Assembly: GCA_030998225.1 (NCBI GenBank)
Contig: JAPYXD010000391.1
Coordinates: forward strand, 1,054,001-1,118,000
Direction of reading: 5' to 3'
Source of the DNA: Diplolepis rosae
Lineage: Eukaryota; Arthropoda; Insecta; Hymenoptera; Diplolepididae
DNA length: 64,000 bases
Positions 10,026-21,114 of the stretch are shown here, one piece after another. Made by a program: the position numbers and the translations under genes. The first letter of the stretch is position 1. Every line of letters begins with the position of its first letter. The notes under the pieces were generated by a model. It made no database searches and had not been told where the DNA came from. It saw only the letters and a program-made list of their open reading frames with translations.

Positions 10026-11490
10026 ATGCCGAGGCGAAAAATTGCAAATTTGTCTGATATGATTGAAGCTGATGAGATCGATGATGATCAATATGTCGAC
10101 ATTGCATTCGTTCCAAATGAAGATGAAAGTTCAGATTCCGATAACGCAACAGAAAGTGATATAGAAAAAGAAATTTTATCGCGCGTCTGCTTCCTGCAGG
10201 ACATTATGAACAGATAAAAAGTTCTTATACTAGTACCCAGAAGTTATTGGAACCAAACTACAAGTACGAGTGGCGTGAAAATGTCTCGAGTTATGATGAT
10301 CTCCCAGATACCGACGCAGATACTTTTGATCCTTCATCCATTTTAGAACTTCAATCAAAAAATTCATTATAATTGTTTGAATTATTTTTTTCACATTTAA
10401 TGAAAAACTATATTATCGAAGCTACTACGGAGAATAACTTCGATTTGAATGTGGATGATTTAGAGCGATTTATCGTGATCGTAATGATTACGATGATCAA
10501 TTCCAGGAAACATCAGTCTGATTATTGGTCCGATAAACGGCTCTTACAGTATCCAACAATAAAAAATCTCATGCCAAGAGAAGAATTTGTCAAAATAGAA
10601 AAGTAGATAAAGTTTTATAAACTCGAAGACGAAGATAAAGATGACAAAGTCTGGAAAGTCAGACATTTGTATGATTTGTTTCGCGAAAATTGCATGAGGT
10701 ATAGCTTTTTTGACTTCTTCCTGGCAATTGATGAAGTTATGGTGAAATATTTTGGGAGATTCAGCATCAAACAATGCATAAGGAATAAACCGATTAGGTT
10801 CGCGATAAAGTTATGGGCACTATGCTTTTTTGATGAATACATTCATGATTTGGATATATATAGACAGGGAAATGTGGCACTGATGCACGTAATCCTCTAT
10901 CTTCTGTTGGTTTAGGATTGAGAGTCGTTGTCAAAATACTTCAGAATTTATTGGAACAAACTGAAAAAGAAAAATTTAAAAAGTATCATTTATTTTTTGA
11001 TAATTGTTTTACCTCTCCAGATCTCATAATCCATTTGCAAAAAATTGGGCTAGCAGCAACCGGTAGAGTTCGACAAAATCGCGTAAAAGCGAAAATTGAT
11101 ATGCCAAAAAAAGCAGCTAGAGGAACAACTATTTCACTTCACGATAGGAATTCAAAATTGAATTACATAACTGTAATGGACTCAAAACCAGTATCAGTAC
11201 TTTCCACTGAATACGGAGACGAGCCAAAAATTGAGATGGAAAGATGGCATGAAAAATCTAAACAGCAAATTCTCTTCCCTCAAGCATTTTCTAAGTACAA
11301 CACGTACATTGGCGGAGTCGATCTCCATGATCAATATTGCAATGCACTCATGCCGACAATTTGCAGTAAAAAGTGGACATGGTGTCTCTTCCTGAGACTC
11401 ATTCAAGCTGATTTATCCAATGCTACTGTTAAAAAAAGCTTCATCCAGATGAGAGAAAGGGTACAAAGGAACTGTAGAAAAGGTTTGTGA
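10026..11490 (+). pseudogene. PiggyBac-like transposase (DDE), frameshifted
   Basis: The reading runs through several frames. The first open part (10026-10217) has the acidic N-terminus usual in this family (SDMIEADEIDDDQYVD, NEDESSDSDNATESD). After a frameshift near 10200 the order is YKYEWRENVSSYDDLPDTD, then DDLERFIVIVMITMINSRKH and YWSDKRLLQYPTIKNLM. The catalytic core follows: the first Asp in AIDEVMVKYFGR (about 10726), the second in FFDNCFTSPDL (about 11000) and the third in IGGVDLHDQY (about 11310). A stop at 10604-10606, a deletion around 10870-10910 and the mariner after 11490 all inactivate it. The three catalytic Asp are still readable, so the copy is only moderately old. Confidence 0.88.
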
Positions 11491-11493
11491 GTA

Positions 11494-12418
11494 TTACCAG
11501 GTCTAGAAGTATGAAACCGGAATTTCCCTATTGATAGTCCTTGCCATCAGTTTAGGGACCGTACGACCGCTTCTGCAGCGCCATCTTCTCCCTTTAGCAG
11601 CTGAGAAAGATTTTTAGTAGACAACAACCCAAGTTCGATATACCAGTGTATTTACTACAAGCATCAACATGTCGAGTTTTGTGCCTACGAACTACGATTT
11701 GCGGACAGCACTGGTTTTTTGTTATCACTTGAAGAAAACTGCTGCAGAATCGCATCGAATGCTTGTCGAAGCTTACGGTGAACATGCTCTTGGAAAAAAA
11801 AATTTTCGAGTGGTTTAAAAAATTCAAAAGTGGTAATTTTGAAGTGAGAAACGAAGATCGTGGAAAACCACCGAAAAAGTTCGAAGACTAGGATCAGAAG
11901 GGTGTTATCAATTATGAGCTGCTAAAACCTGGTGAAACTGTCAACACGAATCGCTACCAAAAGCAAATGATCGATTTAAATCGAGCATTACAAGAAAAAC
12001 GACTGGATTATCGAAGAAGACAACACAAAGTCATTTTTCTTCACGATAATGCCCCATCACAGACACAGCGAAACGGGTCAAGGAAACGATCGAGACGTTC
12101 AGTTGGGAAATACTGGCGCATGCCGCTTATTCTCCAGACTTGGCTCCGTCGGATTACCATCTGTTCGCATCACTGGGCCACGCTGTCGCTGAACAACGCT
12201 TCACTTCGTACGAAAATGTACGAGAATGGCTGGATAACTGGTTTGATTTAAAAGACGAACAGGTTTATTGGCGTGGCATTCATCACCTTTCGGAGAGGTG
12301 GGAAAAATGTGTAAATAGCAATGGAGATTACTTTGAATAAAATATTTTTGATTATTTTCATGCAACAGACGTGTAACTTTTGCAAAAAAATTCTGGTTTC
12401 ATACTTATAGACCTGATA
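11494..12418 (+). mobile_element. Internally deleted Mos1-like mariner, inserted in piggyBac
   Basis: The terminal inverted repeats are CAGGTCTAGAAGTATGAAAC at the left and GTTTCATACTTATAGACCTG at the right, with TA at 11492-11493 and 12419-12420. The transposase starts at 11670 (MSSFVPTNYDLRTALVF..., HLKKTAAESHRMLVEAYG), breaks at a frameshift in an A run near 11795, loses its middle near 11890 including the first catalytic Asp, and resumes at YELLKPGETVNTNRYQKQMI, HDNAPS (second Asp) and later LAPSDYHLFASLGHAV (third Asp), ending ...LSERWEKCVNSNGDYFE. This matches the mauritiana subfamily of mariner. It is non-autonomous. Confidence 0.9.
11670..12340 (+). pseudogene. Mariner transposase (mauritiana-type), deleted and frameshifted
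   Basis: Both ends of the protein survive: the N-terminal HTH and the C-terminal catalytic part with HDNAPS and APSDYHLF. Between RGKPPKKFED and the YELLKPGE block about 125 residues of the family are missing. A frame change near 12060-12140 splits the remaining C-terminal half. No full-length protein can be made. Confidence 0.88.
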
Positions 12419-12619
12419 TATTGAGAAATTCGAAAATGCAGATCAACCTAAACAAAAGAACAGGTCTGCTAGTTCAGCTGGTGTGGACGACGAACACAAG
12501 ATAATTATTGAAGAAATGGTAGTGTCACCCTCCATATTAATATTATAAAAGATGCTGGTTTGCGATCAATGAGGGTCAAATATAATGAAGAAAACTCTTC
12601 ATAATGTTAAAATTGTTGC

Positions 12620-12656
12620 GACGTTTCGTTGGCTATGGGTTTGCCAACCTCATCAG
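12620..12656 (-). ncRNA. Hammerhead-ribozyme-like motif of a Penelope-like element
   Basis: On the minus strand the segment reads CTGATGAG, then GTTGGC, a 9-nt loop, GCCAAC, then GAAACGTC. These are the conserved CUGAUGA and GAAA core boxes separated by a six-pair stem II, with GUC as the expected cleavage triplet directly after GAAAC. Very short or absent stem III is known for minimal type I hammerheads in Penelope-like elements, which act as dimers. One G at the base of stem II is unpaired, so activity is uncertain. It lies upstream of, and opposite in orientation to, the reverse transcriptase fragment, consistent with the inverted LTR-like ends common in these elements. Confidence 0.55.
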
Positions 12657-12965
12657 GCTTTATTAAATTAAAAAAAAAACACCAAATAATAAAATTGTCA
12701 CACACAAGAAAAATAAAAATTAAATTAACTTAATATCAAAAACATACACAAAATTATTAAATTTTACCTTTATAAAAGAAGGTTAACTCATGATGAGTAT
12801 TGTCGAGTATATAAAATTATAATAAGTCATGATTTTACTAATAAAATGACGTGATGTCATGGAGTCGACGACACTTTGTCTACTAAATTATTAGATTCAA
12901 ACAGTTAACTTTAAATATTGACAACAGTTATTGTAAACATACAATTTGAAATGTAAACAGACATC

Positions 12966-13776
12966 AGCTTCACCAATTTCACCTCTATTCGCAGATATTG
13001 TCATGGATGATTTGGAAAATATTGCCTACGAATTTTAAAAGACGAACATAATTGCTCTCCTTTATTTTATTACAGATTTGTAGATGACACTATTCTGTGT
13101 GTACAAAAGAAATTTATTGACTTGGTTTTAAACATTTTTAATTCACAAGATAAGAACTTACAATTCACCTTTGAGGTTCAACAAAATAATCAAATTAACT
13201 TTCTGGACTTGTCATTAATTATAAAAGAAAATACAATTATTTCTAATTGGTTTCAAAAACCTACCTCATCAAATAGAACAATTAATTACTTTTCCAATCA
13301 TCCAATTTGTCAGAAAAAAAATATTGTTTATAACTTAGTTGACCGAGCGATATCTTTATCTCACAAAACGTTTCATAACGCCAATTTGAAGATTGTTAAG
13401 CAAATATTATTAAACAACGATTATCCAAATAGCTTCATCGATAAAAATATAAAAATCCGTATGAATAAAATTAAATACAGCTCTCCAAATTCTCTAAATA
13501 AAAAAAACCGTTCAGATTTATACAGACATCAACCAAAGGTATGTTTGCCATACAACGTAACAAACTTCACTAAATTGTCTAATATTTAAAAAAAAATACA
13601 ATATGTCATCTATCCAAGTCGTTAACAAAACTTTGAAATCAATAATAAAATTAGGTAAAGACTCCACAAACAAATGGGAACAAACTAATATTGTGTACAA
13701 ATTTAATTGTAAAAATTGCCCTGCGACTTATATTGGTGAATCTAAGAGAGCATTAAGAGTTCGTATTAATGAACAA
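12966..13776 (+). pseudogene. Penelope-like retroelement: reverse transcriptase and GIY-YIG endonuclease, truncated
   Basis: Reading order is SPISPLFADIVMDDLENIAYEF (RT motif B region), a stop and frameshift, then YYRFVDDTILCVQKKF with the catalytic FVDD at 13077-13088, followed by an open frame to 13589 (NFLDLSLIIKENTI..., SNHPICQKKNIVYNLV). After another frameshift, 13603-13776 encodes YKFNCKNCPATYIGESKR, the GIY-YIG endonuclease start. RT joined to GIY-YIG is the hallmark of Penelope-like elements. The 5' part of RT and the end of the nuclease are missing. Confidence 0.85.
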
Positions 13777-13779
13777 GCA

Positions 13780-14263
13780 TTTCCAAATGATTTTTGGCTA
13801 GCAGACATTATCGAATATTATTTTTCGAATTTCGTAATTTATTTTTTAACACGTTCTTCAGCCTGGCTTTTTCATTTTTCATAATTTGCCTTTATCGCAA
13901 GAAGAAGAAATATTCTTTACATTGAAACGAATCGAATGATCTATATATTAGGTGTAAATTAATATTTTTATTTGGAAATATTACGACTAAATTTCATAAG
14001 TTTTAAATAAGGCTTCTATAAAAAAAAGTTTTGTCTGCAATTGAACATTTTTTTTTATATGACTAAGTACCAACCCTTTTGATCAATTAGATGATTTACT
14101 AAAAGAACGCTGTTAAAAATATTATTCAATTTCATACACAGTTGTATATGAAATATAATATCCTTGTATATTATTTGTGGAACAGTACACTAGTGTATTG
14201 TATTTAATAAATTGATGTATAAAATGTAATATAAAAAAATTAATAACTCACATAATTCAATGT
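13780..14263. other. AT-rich intergenic stretch
   Basis: I see no gene or clear repeat boundary here. Confidence 0.4.
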
Positions 14264-14488
14264 TACACTGAGAAAACAGTTTATTTGAATCAAAGTAACA
14301 TTTCTTTGAATTAGAGAAAGTTTTGTTAATTCAAAAAAATTTTCTTTGATCCAAGGAAATAGATTTGTTTACATTAAAGAACATTTTTTTGAACTAGAAA
14401 AATTTTCTTCAATTCAAAGAAATTTTTTCTTTGACCGTATATCAAAGAAATGTTTTTTTGATTCAAAGAAACTGTTTTCTGGTTGTAC
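14264..14488. repeat. Complete palindromic MITE, CTTTGATTCAAAG family
   Basis: It starts TACACTGAGAAAACAG and ends CTGTTTTCTGGTTGTA, with TTTGAAT/ATTCAAA words throughout and a central mirror. Other clear copies are 17591-17820 and 39409-39658. TA at both ends suggests a TA target as in Tc1/mariner-type MITEs. Confidence 0.85.
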
Positions 14489-14640
14489 GCAGTTATTAAG
14501 TTATTTTCGCAGTAAATCTGGGATGTAAATAATAAAGTTTATTGTTTTCTTTTGTATAGATACAAATACATTTTTAAATTATTCAAGATATCAAATTATT
14601 TTAAAAATTAGTTTGTTGCACTTATACACATTTATAAACA

Positions 14641-14789
14641 TGTTCCGCGGGTGGTGTATTGGTTCGAGAGAGGGGGTTTTTTGGTTTTAACAGGTATGCC
14701 TAGACCCGTCCTAGGACAGTCCTGTACAACGTCTATAAAAGATTTTGCCATTTTTCCTCCTCACCAAAAAAAAAAAAAAAAAAAAAAAA
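14641..14789 (+). mobile_element. 5'-truncated R1-type LINE insertion (3' tail and poly-A only)
   Basis: The sequence GTGTATTGGTTCGAGAGAGG...AACAGGTATGCCTAGACCCG...GCCATTTTTCCTCCTCACC followed by about 24 A matches, in the opposite orientation, the 3' end of the longer LINE at 48520-49990. Only the last ~125 bp were copied, typical of target-primed reverse transcription that stops early. Confidence 0.88.
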
Positions 14790-14862
14790 GCATGCGGAAT
14801 TTTTATCAACACTCCGATGTATAATAAATTTTATATATTATATATGCAAATGACTTCATATA

Positions 14863-15230
14863 CACCCTAAAAAAGTTTCTTTGATTCAAAAAAAGATTCC
14901 TTTGAATCAAATAAATTTGGGCATTGCTATACGGTCAAAGAAATTTCTTGATTGTTTTTCTTTCTTTGAATTTAAGAAATGAATATACGTATGCATGTGT
15001 GATGTGATTAACAGAAACATTTTATTTAATTTAAAGAAAAAAGCTTTTGCCGCTATTCTATTCGAATCAAATAAATATTTTTTTATTCAAATGAATACTG
15101 TTAAAAAAATAATTTCTTTTATTTAAAAAAGGCTAAATAGGTGATTTTTAAAAATCAAATAAATTTGTATTTATACTAAAGGTGTTTTTACTTCGAATTG
15201 AAGGAATGAAGTTTAAAAAAAAATTGGGCC
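14863..15230. repeat. Degenerate CTTTGATTCAAAG-type repeat
   Basis: It begins ACACCCTAAAAAAGTTTCTTTGATTCAAA and contains ATACGGTCAAAGAAATTTCTTG, both words that recur in the family (for example at 20220-20330 and 41190-41340). The boundaries are blurred. Confidence 0.6.
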
Positions 15231-16439
15231 GATTCTAATATAATATAATAATAATCACCATTACTGTAATGCAGTAATTATTGTCAATCTGCGTCACAGG
15301 CCCCTCCCTTTATCACATGGGGAATCTGTTGGAAAAAAGAAAACTTGAAATTTGTTTACAGAAATTCCAGCAATCCAGATTTTTCTATCTTTATTTTTCT
15401 TCGTGGACTTTTAGATTAAATTCAATACAAAAATTTCTAAGAGTGTAGATCCTCTTTCAGACACCTTTTGCATGATTTAAGATGGAATTAAATTTTTCAT
15501 CTTTAAAGCTGAAAATCAAGATTTAGGGAGGAAAAGAGGGTAAAATAAAATTTTAAGTAAAAGATTTGTGGGTTGCGACTATCTAAGCACTACGCGTGCA
15601 AGTTACAATAGATAAGAAATAAGAATGTGCGCACTTACTATTAACTTGCCTTCCTGGAGAGATAAATCCGTGAAAAATAGAGATAAAGATTCAAGGTAGT
15701 TATCTCACGGTAGGTTAAAAAAATGTTTCCAACTTGATAAAATAAATAAAAAAAATAGCTCCTATGCAAAAAAAATCGCTGTTATGTACAATATTGTGTA
15801 TTGTTTATTGATTATCAATACGTTTACTTTTGCATTTGTTATCAGCACTTTTATTCCTCATAGAAATAAAATAAATTTGATTCCTCTCAAATTTTAACGA
15901 AAAAAAAATCACCATTTTGAATAATATAGTATTTTGTCTCATTAAAATGAAAAACTTGCTAGCTCCTCATAATTTTATTGTGTTTTAAAAATTTAAAAAT
16001 AATGAGAATGATTAAAACTAAAAAAAATATTAAAATATCAAATTTCTGTTAAGAGACAATTGTGATAGTTTTGTCAATTTAAATTTATTGGACATCCCTT
16101 GTTTTGTTGAATAATCAAATTTTTTGTTTCAAGACATGATAATTTTATGAATTTCAATAAAATAATTAACACCCCTTGTTATGGAAAATTTAGTTTTTAA
16201 AGTCTGTTATTACTTTAAAAATTATAATAAAAATTAGTGAAAATTTCGAATTTTTGCATTTTAATTTTTGTAATATTTTTGATGAATTTATTTCAATCTT
16301 CTTTGTTATTAAATAATGTATTTTATTTGAATTTACAGATTTTGGTCAAATTTTCTTGATTATATTAATAATTGTGAAAAATTCGCATAAAAAACAATTT
16401 TTCAGAATTTTGTAAAATTTTGAAAACAATTTTATTTTA
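15231..16439. other. AT-rich stretch without a recognisable gene
   Basis: Scattered poly-A/T runs only. No long open frame, splice-site pair or clean inverted repeat was found. Confidence 0.4.
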
Positions 16440-16650
16440 AAAATAATAAGAAGCAATATAAAGTAACGTGTTTGTACACAAAATTTTCTTATTTTCAATA
16501 GTGAAGACAATACAATAGCGCAGGTGTTCGACGCTTTGTCCTGAGTTTAGATTAAATATATTCAATCAGCTGAAGGTCAGGTACATATGCTTGTGACATT
16601 GTCAGCTTCGTTTGAGTAAAAAATTTGGCAAAAAATTTTACAGTTAACTG
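16440..16650. repeat. Segment duplicated at 27650-27840
   Basis: Words such as ACGTGTTTGTACA, TATATTCAATCAGCTGAAGGTCAGGTA and CTTGTGACATTGTCAG recur in the same order at 27686-27815 with moderate divergence. The segment has no open frame and no terminal repeats, so it looks like an old segmental duplication rather than a transposon. Confidence 0.5.
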
Positions 16651-16839
16651 TAATTGTCAATAAGTTTTCGAATTTTACTAAAAATTTTATTTTACTAGAA
16701 TTTTTTATAAAAAAAAGTTAACAGACACGCTTTATTGTCTTTTGTTACGGTTCCCAAATTTTCAGAAAGATACTTTGTATAAATTAAAAAAGTTATCTTA
16801 TATGAAGGAATAAATGTATAATTTAGTCACGTTGAATTG

Positions 16840-17560
16840 AGCTTTGGCATAATTTATCAGACCCGAAAAAGTAATGATGAGTTCGTTAACCAGCCACATC
16901 CGACAAAAATTGTCAAGATAGGAGTATTTTTTGTCTTTTTAAAAAAAAATTTTTTTGGAGTAATAAAAAATTCTAATACTGGTTTCTGATAATGCTCATA
17001 AATCTATACTAATTATTCTCATGACATTTTTTGATTTAACTAAAATTAGGAAAGTTACAGTATGTTAAAACTTGAAAAAAGTCAATATCAAAATTCCATT
17101 TTCCAGTTAAATTATACGAAATACGAAAAAAGAGAAAATATTGAAAATCGAAAACTCAATTTTTTAACTACAATATGTGAAATATGAAAAAAACTTAATA
17201 ATGCAAAGTTTTTCACTTTAATAAGATCTAAACATTTTGTCTTACATAGTTTCTGAAAAAACGTATATTTTTTATCTTCATTTAAAAAAATACAAATAAA
17301 ATTCAAAAATCCCATTTTTTAAACAAAATGTATGAGATACGGAAAAAATGCTGAGATGGAAAATTAGTCGCCTAAATCAGGTCTAAAAATTCTCAGTAGG
17401 ACATTTTTTGACAAGATGTGTATTTTATGTTTTGATTTTAAATATTGAAAATTGAAAATTCCATTTTTGAACCAAAATATGTGAGATACGAAATAAGCGT
17501 TGAAATGCAAAATCGTTTGCTATTTATTTATATTTGGAAGAAAATAAATTTCTTAATCAT
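16840..17560. repeat. Diverged copy of the large foldback family
   Basis: It contains TTGAATTGAGCTTTGGCA, TTCGTTAACCAGCCACATCC and TCAATATCAAAATTCCATTTTCCAG, all in the same order as in the right arm at 21300-21560. It is more diverged than the arms at 19-22 kb and lacks the terminal TTTACATTCTCAT sequence. Confidence 0.7.
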
Positions 17561-17590
17561 GTAAATTATTAGAAAGAGTCAGCAATATAT

Positions 17591-17820
17591 ATACTGAGAA
17601 AATAGTTTCTTTGATATACGGTCAAAGAAAAAATTTCTTTGAATTAGAGAAAGTTTTGTTAATTCAAAAAAATTTTCTATTATTCAAAGAAATAGATTTA
17701 TTTACATTAAAGAAAATTTTTTTGAATCAACAAAACTTTCTTCAATTCAAAGAAATTTGTTCTCTGACCGTATACCAAAGAAATGTTTCTTTGATTCAAA
17801 GAAACTATTTTCTGGGTGTA
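17591..17820. repeat. Complete palindromic MITE, CTTTGATTCAAAG family
   Basis: It begins ATACTGAGAAAATAGTTTCT and ends AGAAACTATTTTCTGGGTGTA, with ATACGGTCAAAGAAA mirrored as TTTGTTCTCTGACCGTATA. The open frame running across it is an artefact of the repeat. Confidence 0.8.
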
Positions 17821-18940
17821 AAGAAAATTGAGCGCGAAGCGCGAGGTCCAAACAGAACGGAGCGAGCGAGCAGATTTTTAAATATTTTTTTGTATTCGCA
17901 AGGATCTAAGAGTTGAAAAACTTTCCTTAGCACCTTTTCCTTATTTTTGCAAATTTTGAACTTGAAATCTGATTTTGCATGAAGATGAGTTCTTCACAGA
18001 CAATAATGTTGGTGAGGTAGGAATCTGATCATATGGCCCAATTGATTGTCTTGGAGGAATTGAAAATCTCATTGGATCTGATCGATCATACGAAAATTAA
18101 AATATTTTCAAACAGGTTTTTACTATTTCAAGAAAACTTAAGAACTTAAACTTTGAAGAAATTATTTCCTTGCGATTTAAAGCCGCTTTGTGCAGTAGAT
18201 TAAGATATTCTTTAACAATATTTTTTTCCCTTTCGTAAAATCGTACTCTGAGAAAAACAATTTTTAAAAAATTAAGGGATTTCAATAAATGAAAGCTTAT
18301 TTGAATGGAATTTTAAAGAAGTTGAATTTCTTTTAAATCTCTAACATTTGTAAATATCCAATGCATTTCATTTTAACTCAGAATAAAACTTCATGTGTGA
18401 CCTTGAAAATTTCGCATGTGGTATCTGGTTACATTACTATTGTGAAAAGAAGTTTATCTATAAGCACGTTTTCTTATCTTGCTTCCTACTATTCTTAAAA
18501 TAAATGTCATATGAGTGGTACCGGCATCGACTTTAAAAATTTTGATTCAAATATTTTATTTTAACATATATTAAAATGGGTTTTTCAGCAATTGAATGAA
18601 AAAATATTCTTACACCCAAAAGAAAGTTTCATTTAAAATTAGCAAATTGTTTTTTTAATTTCAATTTGAATTCAATTTGATTTAAAGGAATTTCTTTTCA
18701 TTTCAAATACAGTACTGGCAAAAACTTCAGGAATAATTTATTTAATTTTATTATCTTAGAACGAAGACAATTTTATCTTCAAATTAAAGAAAATATTTCT
18801 GTGAGTCATATTACGTCTGTACTATGTGACTGCGCAGACATTTATTTCTTTGAGCGCGCCTAGGGCGCGCGATTCGATCGTCGCGCTTCGCGCTCCGTTC
18901 TTTCTGAACCTCGCGCGTAGCGCTCGGTCTTGTGCTCTTC
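17821..18940. other. AT-rich stretch with GC-rich GCGCGAAGCGCGAGG blocks
   Basis: Two short GC-rich blocks (17829-17872 and about 18850-18940) contain similar words in opposite orientation: GAGCGCGAAGCGCGAGGTCC...AACGGAGCG and CGCTCCGTTCTTT...CCTCGCGCGTAGCGCTC. They appear to be further foldback parts. A degenerate CTTTGA-type repeat lies at about 18605-18830. No gene is seen. Confidence 0.45.
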
Positions 18941-20061
18941 GCATACGTTTAAGTTTATTTCTTATAATTTAATACTGAAGCTCAAACCAACTTAATGATA
19001 TTAAAGATGATGTAAATTAGTCATCTTCTCAAATTCACTAAGTTTCTTTTTCAGATTAAGTGAAACAGGAAATTCAATTTACTTAAGGCTCTATCGGCCT
19101 TAAGGAATACATTCTCATCATGACACTCGCGCTTCGCGCTCGATTTTCTGTATGCATTTTTGTAACTTTTTAATAAATTACATGATTATTGATAAATTTA
19201 TTTTCTTCCAAATCTTTTAAAAAGAAAAAACAATCGTAGACTTTATTTAAGGAAATGATTTTGCAGAACAACGCTTATTTCGTATCACATATTTTGGTGA
19301 AAAAAATCGAATTTATTTAATATTAAACATCAAAACATAAAATATACATCCTGTCGAGAAATTTATCGATAAGAATGTGTAGAACTTATTTAGCCAAACA
19401 ATTTTCATCTCAAAGTTTTTTTTGAATCTCACATATGTTGTCAAAATAATGGAATTTTTGAATTTTAATCGTATTTTTTGGAATTGAAACGAAAAATATA
19501 TGTTTTATCAGAAACTTTGTGAGACAAAATTTGTAGATCTTTTTGAAATAAACAATTTTGTATTTCTACGTTTTTTTCGTATTTCACATATTATTGTTAA
19601 AAAATTTATTTTTTGGATTTTCAATAGTTTTTTTAAATTAAAAAGAAAAATATGCATCTTATGAAAAAATGTTATAATTCAAATTTGTAGGTCTTTATGT
19701 ATTCAATAATATTGTATCATAACGTTTTTTCGTATCTCGTATAATTTAACTGGTAAATGGAATTTTGATATTGACTTTTTTCGAATTTGAATATGCTGTA
19801 ACATTTCTAATTTTGATTTAATCAAAAAATGTTATCAGGATAATTTTTAGAGATTTATGAGGACTATCTAAAACCAGTATTGAAATTTTTGATTTTTTCA
19901 AAAAAATTATTTTCAAAAACACAAAAGTAGTGCTCAATCCCTCAATTTTGATTGGATGTGGCTGGTTAACGAACTTGTCCTTACTTTTTCGGCTCCGATA
20001 AAGTGTACTAAAGCTCAATTCAATCTGATAATTCTATCGAGAGTTATGCCGCACACGACCT

Positions 20062-20091
20062 ACAGACAGACAGATAGACAGACAGACAGAC
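20062..20091. repeat. CAGA microsatellite in a foldback arm
   Basis: CAGACAGATAGACAGACAGA-type repeat; the counterpart GTCTGTCTGTCTGT lies at 21243-21258 in the other arm, and again at 24270-24286 and 25116-25132 in the second foldback. Confidence 0.8.
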
Positions 20092-20838
20092 ACTTTCGTA
20101 AAAACCGTTTTTTTCTGACTCAGGGGGTCTCAAAACGTAAAGATTTGATGAAAATTTCGAAAGTCATTTTTCACATAAAACCAATACCTTCTCATCCATG
20201 ATGAGAATGTAAAAACAATCAAGAAATTTCTTTAATTCAGAGAAAATTTTCTTTGAATGCATAGCAATACACAAATTTGTTTGATTTAAAGAAATTTTGT
20301 TTGAATCAAAGAAACTTTTTTCTGAGTGTGCAGCACTTAAACAAAGAATAAAGTTTCTTTGATTCAAACAAAATTTCTTTGAATTTCAATTGCATTACCC
20401 TGAACAAAGACAATTTTGTCTTTAAATTAATGAAAATATTTTTGTTAATCATATTACACATGTGCTTAAGAGACTGCGCAGACATTTATTTTTTCAATTC
20501 AAAGAAAAAAACAATCATGAAATTTCTTTAAATTAAAGAAACTTTTCTTTGGCCGTATAGCACGATGAGAATGTGTTCCTTAAGGCCAATAGAGCCTTAA
20601 GTCAATTTAATTCCCTTTTTCATTTAAAATCAGAAATATATTTAGTAACTCTGTAATATTTATTTTGGCTTGGGGTCAGCTTACAAGGAACATGTACGGA
20701 AACATGTCACGATATAATATTTAGTAACATTGAGAAAATGAAATTCACACCTACGACATTATACAATTGACTTGAGCTTCAGTATCAAATTACAAGAAAC
20801 AAAGTCGAATGTATAAAAGTTTCTAAATTTGGGTTTCT

Positions 20839-21114
20839 CCTCTCTAAATCTGAATCAGTAAAATTGTCAGGGATTGAATCAGTGATTTGCCTTTTCACTG
20901 ATGTGTCAGTGGGAACAATATTTTTCACTGTTAAATCAGTCAATTTTCATTGATTGAATCAGTGAAAAATATTTTCTACTGTTAAATCAATTGATTTTCA
21001 CTGAAGTAATCAGTGAAATTTGACTGATTCACAGTAACCTCTTTTTAGCGATTTGAATCGGTCAAATTTCACTAATAATCAGTAGATTTTTAATGATTCA
21101 GATGAAGAAAGTCC
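20839..21114. repeat. MITE with TCAGTGAAA ladder, copy 1
   Basis: It starts CTCTCTAAATCTGAATCAGT and ends CTGATTCAGATGAAGAAAG, with many internal ATCAGTGAAAAT words. It belongs to the family also seen at 23134-23379, 23498-23770 and 27940-28214, and lies in the spacer of the giant inverted repeat. Confidence 0.8.

Larger units (their letters stand above)
9544..12595 (+). mobile_element. Broken piggyBac-like element carrying a nested mariner
   Basis: A plausible left end is TTAA (9540-9543) followed by CCCATTATTACCC; piggyBac elements insert at TTAA and often start with CCC. The body encodes a decayed piggyBac transposase at 10026-11490, continues past a mariner inserted at 11494-12418 with KFENADQPKQKNRSASSAG, and is cut at about 12595 by Penelope-like sequence. 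No right terminal repeat was found. Confidence 0.7.

Noticed and set aside
17611..17916. 101-residue open frame, plus strand
   Set aside because: It spans a CTTTGATTCAAAG-family palindrome; similar frames occur in other copies (14346, 39373) for the same reason.
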